From contig NZ_JAATNG010000001.1 of assembly GCF_013184805.1 (NCBI RefSeq), positions 434,001 to 498,000 on the forward strand: 64,000 bases of DNA, written 5' to 3'. The position numbers and the translations under genes are program-made. The notes beneath the pieces are model-generated. The model searched no databases. It saw only the letters and a program-made list of their open reading frames with translations, and had not been told where the DNA came from. The DNA is from Pseudoruegeria sp. HB172150. Its GTDB lineage: Bacteria > Pseudomonadota > Alphaproteobacteria > Rhodobacterales > Rhodobacteraceae. Shown here piece by piece: positions 17,230-25,368 of the stretch; position 1 is the first letter of the stretch, and every line of letters begins with the position of its first letter.

Positions 17230-17464
17230 CGGAGCCGCTGAAGCGGCATGATCTTTCTCTCTGCCGCCGCCTTCGGCCTGGGCCGAGGCCGCCCTTGGAG
17301 ATGTGACGCGTCTTGCGGGCGTTGTGCATGTTGCGGAGCGCAATCGCTTTTCTGCTGCGAGGCCCGCGATGCGGGCTTGATCGAGCGTTTGCCACTCATT
17401 CCATCGGTCAAGGTCAAGCCGCCTTCGGCGGTGCTGCGCAACCTTGACAGATGGAATGAGCGGC
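17230..17464 (+). repeat. 235-bp intergenic element, copy 1, ending in a long hairpin
   Basis: This stretch aligns over its whole length with 20395-20630 in the same orientation. Shared blocks in order are CGGAGCCGCTG, GCCGCCGCCTTCGGC, TCGCTTTTCTGCTG, GATCGAGCGT and the terminal hairpin. The hairpin, 17391-17464, has two ~24-base arms (beginning GCCACTCATTCCATCGGTCA, ending TGACAGATGGAATGAGCGGC) around a loop with GCCGCCTTCGGCGGTGC. The two copies differ in arm sequence but each pairs with itself. It carries no open reading frame. Confidence 0.8.
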
Positions 17465-17534
17465 CGCCTTTACCGCAGGGTGGCGCAGCCCAGGCGGCGG
17501 ACCTATCTTGATCCGGCAGGGCAAGGAGCAGGCA

Positions 17535-18950
17535 TTGGTCTTCGGCGGAATTGCAGACGGGATGAGCCGCGGGGTCGAGAGTATCGGCGATGCGGTGAGC
17601 GGGGCGTTTTTCGAGCCGGTGATCCGGCTGGGCGTGACCGGGCTGAGCCGGGCCGGGAAAACCGTGTTCATCACTTCACTGGTGGCCAACCTGATGGACC
17701 GCGCGCGGATGCCGCAGCTTGTGGCCGCCGCCGAGGGCCGCGTGCTGGCCGCCTACCTGCAGCCGCAGCCGGACGATACGGTGCCGCGTTTCGATTTCGA
17801 GGGGCACCTGGCGGACCTGACGGGGGCCGAGCCGGTCTGGCCGGAATCGACGCGGGCGGTCAGTCAGCTGCGGCTGTCGCTGCGGGTCCGGCCCGCGGGG
17901 CTGCTGGCCGGGCTGCAGGGACCGCGGACGGTGCATCTGGATATCGTGGACTACCCGGGCGAATGGCTGCTGGATCTGGAGCTGATGGACCTGAGCTATG
18001 CCGCCTGGACCGCGCGGGTGCTGGAGCGGCTGGAACCGCGCGCCGAGGCGGCGGCATACTTGGCAGCGGTGCGGGAGGTGGATGGGGCGGCGGCGTTCGA
18101 GGAGGCCGAAGCACGGCGGCTGGCGACCGGGTTCGCGGATTACCTGAACGCGGCGCGGGCGGCGGGGTTTTCCGACTGCACGCCGGGCCGGTTCCTGTTG
18201 CCGGGAGAGCTGGCGGGCAGTCCGGTTCTGACATTCGCGCCGATCCCGGAGCCCGAGCGCGCCCGGCGCGGCAGCCTGTGGCGCGAGATGGAGCGGCGCT
18301 ACGAGGCGTACAAGTCGCGGGTGGTGCAGCCGTTCTTTCGCGATCATTTCTCCAGGATCGACCGGCAGATCGTGCTGGTGGACGCGCTGGGCGCGATCCA
18401 TTCCGGGCCGGCGGCGATGGAGGACCTGCGCCGCGCGCTGGCGGATATCCTCGCGGCGTTCCGTCCGGGGCAGAACGCGTTCCTGAGCCGGCTGTTCCTG
18501 GGGCGGCGGGTGGAAAAGATCCTGTTTGCCGCGACGAAGGCGGATCACCTGCATCACCACCAGCACGCCGCGCTGACCTCGATCATGGAGGCGCTGGTGC
18601 GGGAGGCGAAGGACCGGGCGGATTTCGCCGGAGCGCGGACCGGGGCGATGTCGATCGCGGCGCTGCGGGCGACGGTGGAGGAGACCCTGAGCCATGGAGG
18701 GCGGGAGCTGGACTGCGTGCGGGGTACATTGTTGAAGGACGGGCGGATGGCGGCGTTCTATCCCGGCGAACTGCCCGCCGATCCGCAGCGCCTGCTGGGA
18801 CCGGCGCGGGCCGGGGCGGAACGCTGGCTGGACGAAGATTACGAGGTGATGACATTCGCGCCCGCCAAGCTGCGGCTGCGGCCCGGCGAGGGGCCGCCGC
18901 ATATCCGGCTGGACAAGGCGGCGCAGTTCCTGATCGGGGACCGGCTGTGA
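17535..18950 (+). CDS. ycjX: YcjX family P-loop NTPase
   Basis: A 471-residue cytosolic NTPase. FEPVIRLGVTGLSRAGKTVF holds the Walker A (GLSRAGKT, about residues 36-43), and DIVDYPGEWLLDLELM is the Walker B/G-3-like region that defines YcjX. FAATKADHLHHHQH near residue 340 resembles the base-recognition TKAD motif. YcjX/YcjF pairs are stress-linked in several proteobacteria, but their role is unclear. I prefer the TTG at 17535 with AAGGAG six bases upstream over a TTG at 17508. Its stop overlaps the next start (GTGA). Confidence 0.9.
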   Translation: MVFGGIADGMSRGVESIGDAVSGAFFEPVIRLGVTGLSRAGKTVFITSLVANLMDRARMPQLVAAAEGRVLAAYLQPQPDDTVPRFDFEGHLADLTGAEPVWPESTRAVSQLRLSLRVRPAGLLAGLQGPRTVHLDIVDYPGEWLLDLELMDLSYAAWTARVLERLEPRAEAAAYLAAVREVDGAAAFEEAEARRLATGFADYLNAARAAGFSDCTPGRFLLPGELAGSPVLTFAPIPEPERARRGSLWREMERRYEAYKSRVVQPFFRDHFSRIDRQIVLVDALGAIHSGPAAMEDLRRALADILAAFRPGQNAFLSRLFLGRRVEKILFAATKADHLHHHQHAALTSIMEALVREAKDRADFAGARTGAMSIAALRATVEETLSHGGRELDCVRGTLLKDGRMAAFYPGELPADPQRLLGPARAGAERWLDEDYEVMTFAPAKLRLRPGEGPPHIRLDKAAQFLIGDRL

Positions 18951-19393
18951 AGCTGGTCGCGGCACGGGCGGAGGATGCCGAGCGGCTGGCGCGGATCCTG
19001 GGCGACTGGGTCCGTGAGACGCCGTGGATGCCCTGCCTGCATTCGCGGGAGGAGGATCTTGCGCATCTGGAGATGATGATCCGCCGCTTCGAGGTGCTTT
19101 GCGCGTCGACCTGGAAGGGGCCGCAGGGGTTCCTGGCGCGGGACGGGGACATGGTGCATTCGCTGTACCTCGCGCCCGGTGCGCGGGGTCGTGGCTATGG
19201 TTCCCGGCTGCTGGGGGCCGCGAAGGCGCGGTCGGAGCGCCTGCAGCTCTGGTGTTTCCAGTCGAACGAAGGCGCGCGCCGGTTCTATGCACGGGAAGGT
19301 TTCGTCGAGGTGGAACTGACCGATGGCGGCGGCAATGACGAGGGGCTGCCGGATGTGCGGCTGATCTGGCCTGGCCCGGAGGAGGCGGCATGA
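18947..19393 (+). CDS. GNAT acetyltransferase inside the ycjX-ycjF operon
   Basis: A 148-residue GNAT protein beginning at a GTG inside the ycjX stop (GTGA). Acetyl-CoA motif A is LYLAPGARGRGYGSRLLGAA at about residues 68-87, and motif B is SNEGARRFYAREGF. The N-terminal ETPWMPCLHS is shared with GNATs often annotated as acting on small molecules. Overlapping starts on both sides (GTGA and ATGA) mean that it is made in step with YcjX and YcjF, so a shared process is likely, though unknown. Confidence 0.88.
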   Translation: MKLVAARAEDAERLARILGDWVRETPWMPCLHSREEDLAHLEMMIRRFEVLCASTWKGPQGFLARDGDMVHSLYLAPGARGRGYGSRLLGAAKARSERLQLWCFQSNEGARRFYAREGFVEVELTDGGGNDEGLPDVRLIWPGPEEAA

Positions 19394-20385
19394 GCGAGAA
19401 ACGCGGACCGGTGCTGATCGAGATGGAGGCGGATGCGGCGGTGAACCCCGCCGCGGCGCCGCCGGTGGAGGATGTGGCCGCGCTGCCCGACGCGGCGGCG
19501 ATGCAGAAGATGGCGGTGCTGGCGGCGCGCAAGCCCTCGGTTCTGGCGCGGTGGTTCTGGCGGCTGCTGGGGGCGCTGGTGAGCTTCGTGCTGTCGGTTG
19601 CGGCGTGGGATTTCGTCACCACGCTGCTGGCGCGGAACCCGGTTCTCGGGTGGACGGCGACGGTGCTGATCGGGCTGTTCGTGGTGGTGCTGCTGGCGAT
19701 CGCGGTGAAGGAATGGGCCGCCTACGCGCGACTTGGCCGGATCGACGCGCTGCACCGCGCGGCGGATGCGGCGCTGGTGGAGAACGACCTGCGCGCGGCA
19801 CGGTCGGTTGTGGAGAAGCTGGGGGCTTTGTATGCCGGGCGCCCGGAGCTTGAATGGCACCGGCAGCGGCTGGCGGAGCGGACCGGCGACGTGTTCGATG
19901 CGGACGGTCTGCTGGGGCTGGCGGAGGCGGAGCTGCTGCAGCCGCTGGACAATGCGGCGCGGCGCGAGGTGGAGGCGGCGGCGCGGCAGGTGGCGGCGGT
20001 GACCGCGGTGGTGCCGCTGGCGCTGGCGGATGTGGTGGCGGCGCTGACGTCGAACCTGCGGATGATCCGCCGCATCGCCGAGATCTATGGCGGCCGGTCG
20101 GGGACGCTGGGAAGCTGGCGGCTGACGCGGTCGGTGCTGACGCATCTGGTGGCGACCGGGGCCGTGGCGGTGGGCGACGACCTGATCGGGACCGTCGCGG
20201 GCGGCGGGGTGCTGACCAAGGTGTCGCGCCGCTTTGGCGAAGGGGTGATCAACGGCGCGTTGACGGCGCGGGTCGGGATCGCGGCGATGGAGGTCTGCCG
20301 GCCGCTGCCGTTCCGGGCGGCACGGAAGCCGTCGGTGACGCGATTGGTGCAGCGGGCCCTGACCGGACTGTTTTCCAAGGGCTGA
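19390..20385 (+). CDS. ycjF: YcjF family membrane protein (DUF697/TIGR01620)
   Basis: A 331-residue protein. An acidic, alanine-rich cytosolic N-terminus (1-45) is followed by two hydrophobic segments at about 55-105, including FWRLLGALVSFVLSVAAWDF, then a long helical cytosolic domain (DUF697) with LNAAxx-like GVINGALTARVGIAAMEVCR near the C-terminus. It starts within the stop of the GNAT gene (ATGA). It is the partner of YcjX in nearly all genomes that carry either. The next feature after its stop is the second copy of the 235-bp element. Confidence 0.9.
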   Translation: MSEKRGPVLIEMEADAAVNPAAAPPVEDVAALPDAAAMQKMAVLAARKPSVLARWFWRLLGALVSFVLSVAAWDFVTTLLARNPVLGWTATVLIGLFVVVLLAIAVKEWAAYARLGRIDALHRAADAALVENDLRAARSVVEKLGALYAGRPELEWHRQRLAERTGDVFDADGLLGLAEAELLQPLDNAARREVEAAARQVAAVTAVVPLALADVVAALTSNLRMIRRIAEIYGGRSGTLGSWRLTRSVLTHLVATGAVAVGDDLIGTVAGGGVLTKVSRRFGEGVINGALTARVGIAAMEVCRPLPFRAARKPSVTRLVQRALTGLFSKG

Positions 20386-20394
20386 CGGGTTTGG

Positions 20395-20630
20395 CGGAGC
20401 CGCTGGCGCGGCGCGGTCTTTCCCTCCGCCGCCGCCTTCGGCTCTGGCGGAGTCCGCCTGTAGGGTGGTGACGCCTTTGCCGTGCGGTGCGGCGGTGGCT
20501 GGGGTTTTCGCTTTTCTGCTGAGAAGCCCGCCGGGGCGGGCCGGATCGAGCGTGTGCCACTCATTTGCGGTGTAAAGGCCAAGCCGCCTTCGGCGGTGCT
20601 GACGCAGCCTTGACACCGAAAATGAGCGGC
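20395..20630 (+). repeat. 235-bp intergenic element, copy 2, ending in a long hairpin
   Basis: The second copy of the element at 17230-17464 has the same orientation and almost identical length. Its terminal hairpin (20556-20630) has arms starting GCCACTCATTTGCGGTGTAA and ending TGACACCGAAAATGAGCGGC around the same GCCGCCTTCGGCGGTGCTG loop. Arm bases that differ from copy 1 are largely matched by changes in the opposite arm. It starts 10 bases after the ycjF stop and ends 4 bases before the convergent monooxygenase stop. Confidence 0.8.
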
Positions 20631-20634
20631 GGCC

Positions 20635-21816
20635 CTAGGGCTGGCGGGGGTGCAGGGAGCCGAGCGGGGGCAGGAGTGTGCCCCTGACGAGGCGGCTGAG
20701 GATGCCCGGGACCGGGGGAATGCGCGAGACCGGGAACAGGATGTGGTCGCGGAGCTTCGGCAGGAACCGGCTGTCGGACTGGTACTGCGGGGTGAAGACG
20801 GCGCTGAAGACCTGGTAGGTCCAGACATGCCAGCGGCGGGCGAGCACGTAGGCACGGAGCGCCTCGTCAAGCGGGTGGCGGTCGAGGGCGGACCAGAGGG
20901 CGTAGGCGTCGAGCAGCGCCATGTTGGCGCCCTGGCCGAGCTGCGGGCTGGCGCGATGGGCGGCGTCGCCGATATGGGCGAGACCTTCGGAGACGGGCGT
21001 GCGCAGGGTGCCGTGTGTGTAGCGGGCCATGGTCATGACATCGTGCTCGGTGACCGTCTCGAGGAACGGGGCGAAGTCGGGCCAGAGGGCGGTGGCCTCG
21101 GCTTTCCAATGGTCGAGCGGCGCGGCGCGCCATGCGTCGTGGCCATCGGCGGGGAGCGACCAGAAGATCGCGGCGAGGGGCTGCTGGTCGTCGGGCAGGC
21201 GGCCGATGGGCAGGGCGCCGATCATGCGGTCGGCGGCGCGGTAGCGCTGCGACAGGCGGTCGGTCGGAAGCCGCGTGTCGGGCCAGGGGACGGTGCCCCA
21301 GACCGCGCCGTAGCCAAGCGGGCGGGATTGCAGCGGCGAGAGGGGGGAAGCGGCGCCGGCGGCGTCGACGATCAGTTCGAAGGGGCCGTCGGACGTGCCG
21401 TTCGCGAAGATCAGGCGCTGGCCATCGCGGGCGCTGACACGGTGGTCGGGGCGGATCTCTGCCCCGGTGTCGCGGGCGGCGGTGAGGAGGCAGTCGAAGA
21501 GCGCGGCGCGGTGGATGCCGAGGCCGTAATGCGGGCCGCCCTTGCGGTCGTAGGTGACGTCGAGAACGCGGCGGCCCGTCGTCGCCTCGTGGCCGAGCAT
21601 GCTGTGGATTTTCTGCCCGAGGGCGCGGGCGGAATCGCCGGCGCCGGCCACGTCGAGGACCATCTGGCCGACCGGCTGGATCACCAGTCCGGAGCCGATC
21701 GGGCGCGGCGCGTCGAACTGGTCGAAGACAGTAACGCGCCGCCCCTCGCGCGCCGCGAGCGTGGCGAAGGCCAGCCCGCCGATGCCGGCGCCCGCGACGG
21801 CGATGTCCTGAACCAT
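20635..21816 (-). CDS. FAD-dependent monooxygenase (aromatic hydroxylase type)
   Basis: A 393-residue class A flavin monooxygenase. The N-terminal dinucleotide-binding GAGIGGLAFATLAAREGRRV starts at residue 9. The second FAD motif, HIGDAAHRASPQLGQGANMA, is at about residue 280. Such enzymes use NAD(P)H and O2 to hydroxylate aromatics or similar acids in the cytosol; salicylate or 3-hydroxybenzoate hydroxylases and UbiH relatives are the closest styles. The start MVQDIAVAG is preferred over an ATG 57 bases upstream. No pathway partner is adjacent, so the substrate is open. Confidence 0.88.
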   Translation of the reverse strand: MVQDIAVAGAGIGGLAFATLAAREGRRVTVFDQFDAPRPIGSGLVIQPVGQMVLDVAGAGDSARALGQKIHSMLGHEATTGRRVLDVTYDRKGGPHYGLGIHRAALFDCLLTAARDTGAEIRPDHRVSARDGQRLIFANGTSDGPFELIVDAAGAASPLSPLQSRPLGYGAVWGTVPWPDTRLPTDRLSQRYRAADRMIGALPIGRLPDDQQPLAAIFWSLPADGHDAWRAAPLDHWKAEATALWPDFAPFLETVTEHDVMTMARYTHGTLRTPVSEGLAHIGDAAHRASPQLGQGANMALLDAYALWSALDRHPLDEALRAYVLARRWHVWTYQVFSAVFTPQYQSDSRFLPKLRDHILFPVSRIPPVPGILSRLVRGTLLPPLGSLHPRQP

Positions 21817-21881
21817 GTAACGTCCCTTGCCCTTCCGCGATGGCATCCTAGCGGTGCGGTCCGCGCTGTCCATGGGACCTA

Positions 21882-21910
21882 TGGACCTCGCCCCCGGCGG
21901 GGCCTATAAG
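21882..21910 (+). promoter_or_regulatory. Promoter of ileS
   Basis: TGGACC and TATAAG are separated by 17 bases. CCTATAAGCGCGGCC is the typical strong alphaproteobacterial -10/discriminator style. The predicted start of transcription is near 21917, leaving about 140 bases of leader before ileS. Confidence 0.6.
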
Positions 21911-21917
21911 CGCGGCC

Positions 21918-21968
21918 ATGACCCGTATAGTCGCGATCATCCTTCGAATTACGGGCCCGGCGCTCTGA
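21918..21968 (+). CDS. Possible isoleucine-rich leader peptide upstream of ileS
   Basis: A 16-codon frame reads MTRIVAIILRITGPAL, with four isoleucines among its first eleven residues, one of them the rare ATA codon. Its ATG lies at or within a base or two of the predicted transcription start, so it would be leaderless. The stop codon sits in the loop of a hairpin with arms CCCGGCGCTC and GAGCCGCCGGG (21956-21985). The layout is that of an attenuation leader, but no U-run follows the hairpin. It could also be chance. Confidence 0.3.
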   Translation: MTRIVAIILRITGPAL

Positions 21969-22055
21969 TCGACCGAGCCGCCGGGACAAGGCGCATGACC
22001 TTTCACGCCGACCATTCCGCCAAAGACGATCCACGATTCCGCAGGACCTGATCCG

Positions 22056-25034
22056 ATGTGTGCCGACACGCCTGACTACAAAGATACCCTTAACCTGCCC
22101 GAGACAGATTTCCCGATGCGCGCGGGGCTGCCGAAGCGCGAGCCCGGCTGGCTGGAGCGCTGGGAGAAGATCGGGGTCTACGACCGGCTGCGCGGAAGCG
22201 CGGACGGCCGGACGCCGTTCACGCTGCACGATGGTCCGCCCTATGCCAACGGGCACCTGCATATCGGCCACGCGCTGAACAAGACGATCAAGGACATGAT
22301 CGTCCGCTCGCACCAGATGATGGGTTACGAGAGCCGTTACGTGCCGGGCTGGGACTGTCACGGGCTGCCGATCGAGTGGAAGATCGAGGAGCAGTACCGC
22401 GCCAAGGGGCTGGACAAGGACAAGGTGCCGGTCGTGGATTTCCGCCAGGAATGCCGGAAGTTCGCGGAGGGCTGGGTCGATATCCAGCGCGAGGAGTTCA
22501 AGCGGCTGGGGGTCACCGGCAACTGGGACAACCCGTACCTGACCATGGATTTCCATGCCGAGCGGGTGATCGCCGAGGAATTCATGAAGTTCCTGATGAA
22601 CGGGACGCTCTACCAGGGCTCGAAGCCGGTGATGTGGTCGCCGGTGGAAAAGACCGCGCTGGCCGAGGCAGAGGTGGAATATCACGACCACCAGAGCCAC
22701 ACGGTCTGGGTGAAGTTCCGCGCGATCAAGGGCGGCGACGCGGATTTCGATCTGGGCGACGAGGCCGGGGATTTCGACGGCGCGAACCAGGCGCTGCTGG
22801 CGTCGCAGCTGCAGGGCGCGGACGTGGTGATCTGGACCACCACGCCCTGGACCATCCCGCAGAACCGCGCGGTCTGTTTCGGGCCGGAGATCTCTTATGG
22901 GCTTTACGAGGTCACCGGGCGGCCCGAGGAATGCTGGGCCCGGATCGGCGACCGGTATCTGCTGTCGGATTCGCTGGCCGAGGACACCTTTGCCAAGGCG
23001 CGGCTGGACGGGACGATGTACCGGCGGCTTCGCGACGTGAGCGCCGAGGAGCTGGGGCGCCTGACGCTGGCGCATCCGCTGCGCGGCGTCGAGGATGGCG
23101 ACGGTGAATGGGATTTCGACGTGCCGATGCTGCCCGGCGATCACGTGACAGAGGAGGCGGGGACCGGGTTCGTCCATACCGCGCCGAGCCATGGTGACGA
23201 CGACTATCAGATCGGCCTGAAATACGGGCTGCCGATGACCTACAACGTCATGGAGGACGGGTCCTATCGCGCGGATCTGCCGCTGTTCGGCGGCAAGCGG
23301 ATCCTGCGCGAGAAAGCCAAGAAGGGCGACTGGGAAGGCGATGCGAACGCGGCGGTTATCTCGACCCTCACCGAGGTCGGCGCGCTGCTGGCGCGGGGGC
23401 GGATCAGGCACAGCTATCCGCATTCCTGGCGGTCGAAGGCACCCGTCATCTACCGCAACACGCCGCAATGGTTCGCCGCCATCGACCGTGAGGTCGGCGA
23501 CGGGCAGGATACCTATGGCAAGACGATCCGGTGCCGTGCGCTGACCTCGATCGACGAGCTGGTGAAGTGGACGCCGCGGACCGGGCGCAACCGGCTCTAC
23601 TCGATGATCGAGGCACGGCCCGACTGGGTGCTGTCGCGGCAGCGCGCCTGGGGCGTGCCGCTGACCTGCTTCGTGAAGAAAGGCGCGAAACCGGACGATC
23701 CCGACTTTCTGCTGCGCGATGCGGGCGTGAATGCGCGGATTCTTGACGCCTTCGAACAAGAGGGCGCGGATGCCTGGTACAGGGAAGGCGCCAAGGAGCG
23801 GTTCCTGGGCAACGACTACGCCGCCGACGATTACGAGCAGGTTTTCGACATTCTGGACGTGTGGTTTGACAGCGGCTCGACCCATGCCTTCGTTCTGCGC
23901 GACCGCGAGGACGGGACCGCGGACGGTATCGCCGATGTCTACATGGAGGGGACCGACCAGCACCGGGGGTGGTTCCATTCCTCGATGCTGCAGGCCTGCG
24001 GCACCATCGGGCGCGCGCCCTACCGCAACGTGGTGACCCACGGTTTCACGCTGGACGAGAAGGGCAACAAGATGTCCAAGTCGCTCGGCAACACCATCCT
24101 GCCGGAGGAGGTGGTGAAGCAGTATGGCGCGGATATCCTGCGGCTGTGGGTGGCGACGACGGATTACACCGCCGACCAGCGGATCGGGCCGGAGATCCTG
24201 AAAGGGGTGGCAGACAGCTATCGCCGGCTGCGTAACACGATGCGGTTCATGCTGGGGAACCTTTCCGGGTTCACCGAGGACGAACGTGTCGATGCGGCGG
24301 AGATGCCTGAGCTGGAACGCTGGGTTCTGCACCGGATGGCGGAACTTGATGAGCGGGTGCGGCAGGGTTATGCGGCGTTCGATTTCCAGGGCGTGTACCG
24401 GGCGTTGTTCGAGTTCGCGACCGGCGACCTGTCGTCCTTCTACTTCGATATCCGCAAGGATGCGCTGTACTGCGACGGCAATTCGCTACGGCGGCGGGCG
24501 GCGCGGACGGTGCTGGACCTGCTGTTCCACCGGCTGACCACCTGGCTGGCGCCGATCCTTGTCTTCACCATGGAAGAGGTGTGGCTGGAGCGGTTCCCCG
24601 GTGAGGATTCTTCGGTGCATCTGGTGGACATGCCGGAGACGCCGGAGGGCTGGCTCGACGCCGCGCTGGCGGAGAAATGGGCCGCTGTGCGCAAGGTGCG
24701 GCGCGTGGTGACGGCGGCGCTGGAGATTCAGCGGCGCGACAAGGTCATCGGCGCCTCGCTGGAGGCGGCGCCGGTTGTCCATATCCGCGAGCCCGAGCTG
24801 CTGAAGGCGGCGAGATCGGTGGAATTCGAGGATGTCTGCATCACGTCTGCGGTTTCGCTGACCGGCGATCCGATGCCGCAGGAAGCGTTCCGGCTGCCGG
24901 AGATCGAGGGCGTCGGCGTGGTCTTCGAGACGGCGGAGGGGGAGAAGTGCCAGCGCTGCTGGAAGATCCTGCCCGATGTCGGGACGCACAAGCATCCCGG
25001 CGTCTGCTCGCGCTGTAATGCGGCGCTGGGATAG
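22056..25034 (+). CDS. ileS: Isoleucyl-tRNA synthetase
   Basis: A 992-residue class I synthetase of normal length. The HIGH motif is at residues 69-72 (NGHLHIGHALNKTI) and KMSKS at about 672-676 (GNKMSKSLGN). The editing domain (about 210-420) contains DVVIWTTTPWTIPQNRAVCF. The C-terminal zinc finger KCQRCWKILPDVGT then CSRCN shows the two CxxC pairs of the bacterial long form. It attaches isoleucine to tRNA(Ile). The gene stands alone between its own promoter and terminator. Confidence 0.98.
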   Translation: MCADTPDYKDTLNLPETDFPMRAGLPKREPGWLERWEKIGVYDRLRGSADGRTPFTLHDGPPYANGHLHIGHALNKTIKDMIVRSHQMMGYESRYVPGWDCHGLPIEWKIEEQYRAKGLDKDKVPVVDFRQECRKFAEGWVDIQREEFKRLGVTGNWDNPYLTMDFHAERVIAEEFMKFLMNGTLYQGSKPVMWSPVEKTALAEAEVEYHDHQSHTVWVKFRAIKGGDADFDLGDEAGDFDGANQALLASQLQGADVVIWTTTPWTIPQNRAVCFGPEISYGLYEVTGRPEECWARIGDRYLLSDSLAEDTFAKARLDGTMYRRLRDVSAEELGRLTLAHPLRGVEDGDGEWDFDVPMLPGDHVTEEAGTGFVHTAPSHGDDDYQIGLKYGLPMTYNVMEDGSYRADLPLFGGKRILREKAKKGDWEGDANAAVISTLTEVGALLARGRIRHSYPHSWRSKAPVIYRNTPQWFAAIDREVGDGQDTYGKTIRCRALTSIDELVKWTPRTGRNRLYSMIEARPDWVLSRQRAWGVPLTCFVKKGAKPDDPDFLLRDAGVNARILDAFEQEGADAWYREGAKERFLGNDYAADDYEQVFDILDVWFDSGSTHAFVLRDREDGTADGIADVYMEGTDQHRGWFHSSMLQACGTIGRAPYRNVVTHGFTLDEKGNKMSKSLGNTILPEEVVKQYGADILRLWVATTDYTADQRIGPEILKGVADSYRRLRNTMRFMLGNLSGFTEDERVDAAEMPELERWVLHRMAELDERVRQGYAAFDFQGVYRALFEFATGDLSSFYFDIRKDALYCDGNSLRRRAARTVLDLLFHRLTTWLAPILVFTMEEVWLERFPGEDSSVHLVDMPETPEGWLDAALAEKWAAVRKVRRVVTAALEIQRRDKVIGASLEAAPVVHIREPELLKAARSVEFEDVCITSAVSLTGDPMPQEAFRLPEIEGVGVVFETAEGEKCQRCWKILPDVGTHKHPGVCSRCNAALG

Positions 25035-25066
25035 GGTTTCGCCGCGCCATTGGCGCGTCGACCGGG

Positions 25067-25095
25067 GCGGGCGCTTTGCGCCCGCTCTGTTTTTG
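25067..25095 (+). terminator. Terminator of ileS
   Basis: An 8-bp stem, GCGGGCGC/GCGCCCGC, with a TTT loop is followed by TCTGTTTTTG. It begins 33 bases past the ileS stop. Confidence 0.8.
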
Positions 25096-25101
25096 AGAGT
25101 C

Positions 25102-25124
25102 AGCTTCTGGCTCACCAAAGCGGA
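25102..25124 (+). repeat. Short dispersed intergenic repeat, copy B
   Basis: AGCTTCTGGCTCACCAAAGC followed by GGA directly follows the ileS terminator. Similarity to copy C continues for another ~15 bases (GCGGAaacaCGCTTCG). AGTCAG upstream pairs with CTGGCT inside the copy to make a small hairpin. Confidence 0.65.
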
Positions 25125-25138
25125 AACACGCTTCGCAT

Positions 25139-25278
25139 CCGCCATCGCCTGAGACAATGCGGACAGGCATCGTTCCGCCGCTCAAGAACAATAGCCGTCT
25201 CCCCGCAAGCGGGGCCCCTCGGCGATTCTTCCTGATCGTCGGCCCGCCGCCTGTCCGCATTGTCTCAGGCGATGGCGG
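25139..25278. repeat. Perfect 30-bp inverted repeat forming a ~140-nt hairpin
   Basis: The left arm, 25139-25168, begins CCGCCATCGCCTGAGACAAT. The right arm, 25249-25278, ends ATTGTCTCAGGCGATGGCGG. They are exact reverse complements over 30 bases. Imperfect pairing extends about 8 bases outward (CGCTTCG/CGAAGCG). Inside, TCAAGAACAAT can pair loosely with GATTCTTCCTGA around a central CCCCGC-AA-GCGGGG hairpin. No frame of note lies within. The remainder of the 334-base gap holds the ileS terminator and repeat copy B. Confidence 0.85.
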
Positions 25279-25368
25279 CTCCGAAGCGGAACGAGATCCC
25301 GCACGCGCAGTGGAAAACGATACGGGGGTCTTTCTGAAGATCGAGTGAGCGGAGCGTGGCGGGATGCG

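Noticed and set aside
17230-20630. Composite transposon interpretation of the repeats around ycjX-ycjF
   Set aside because: The flanking elements encode no transposase, there are no target-site duplications that I can see, and the enclosed genes have ordinary codon use. I report them as structured repeats instead.
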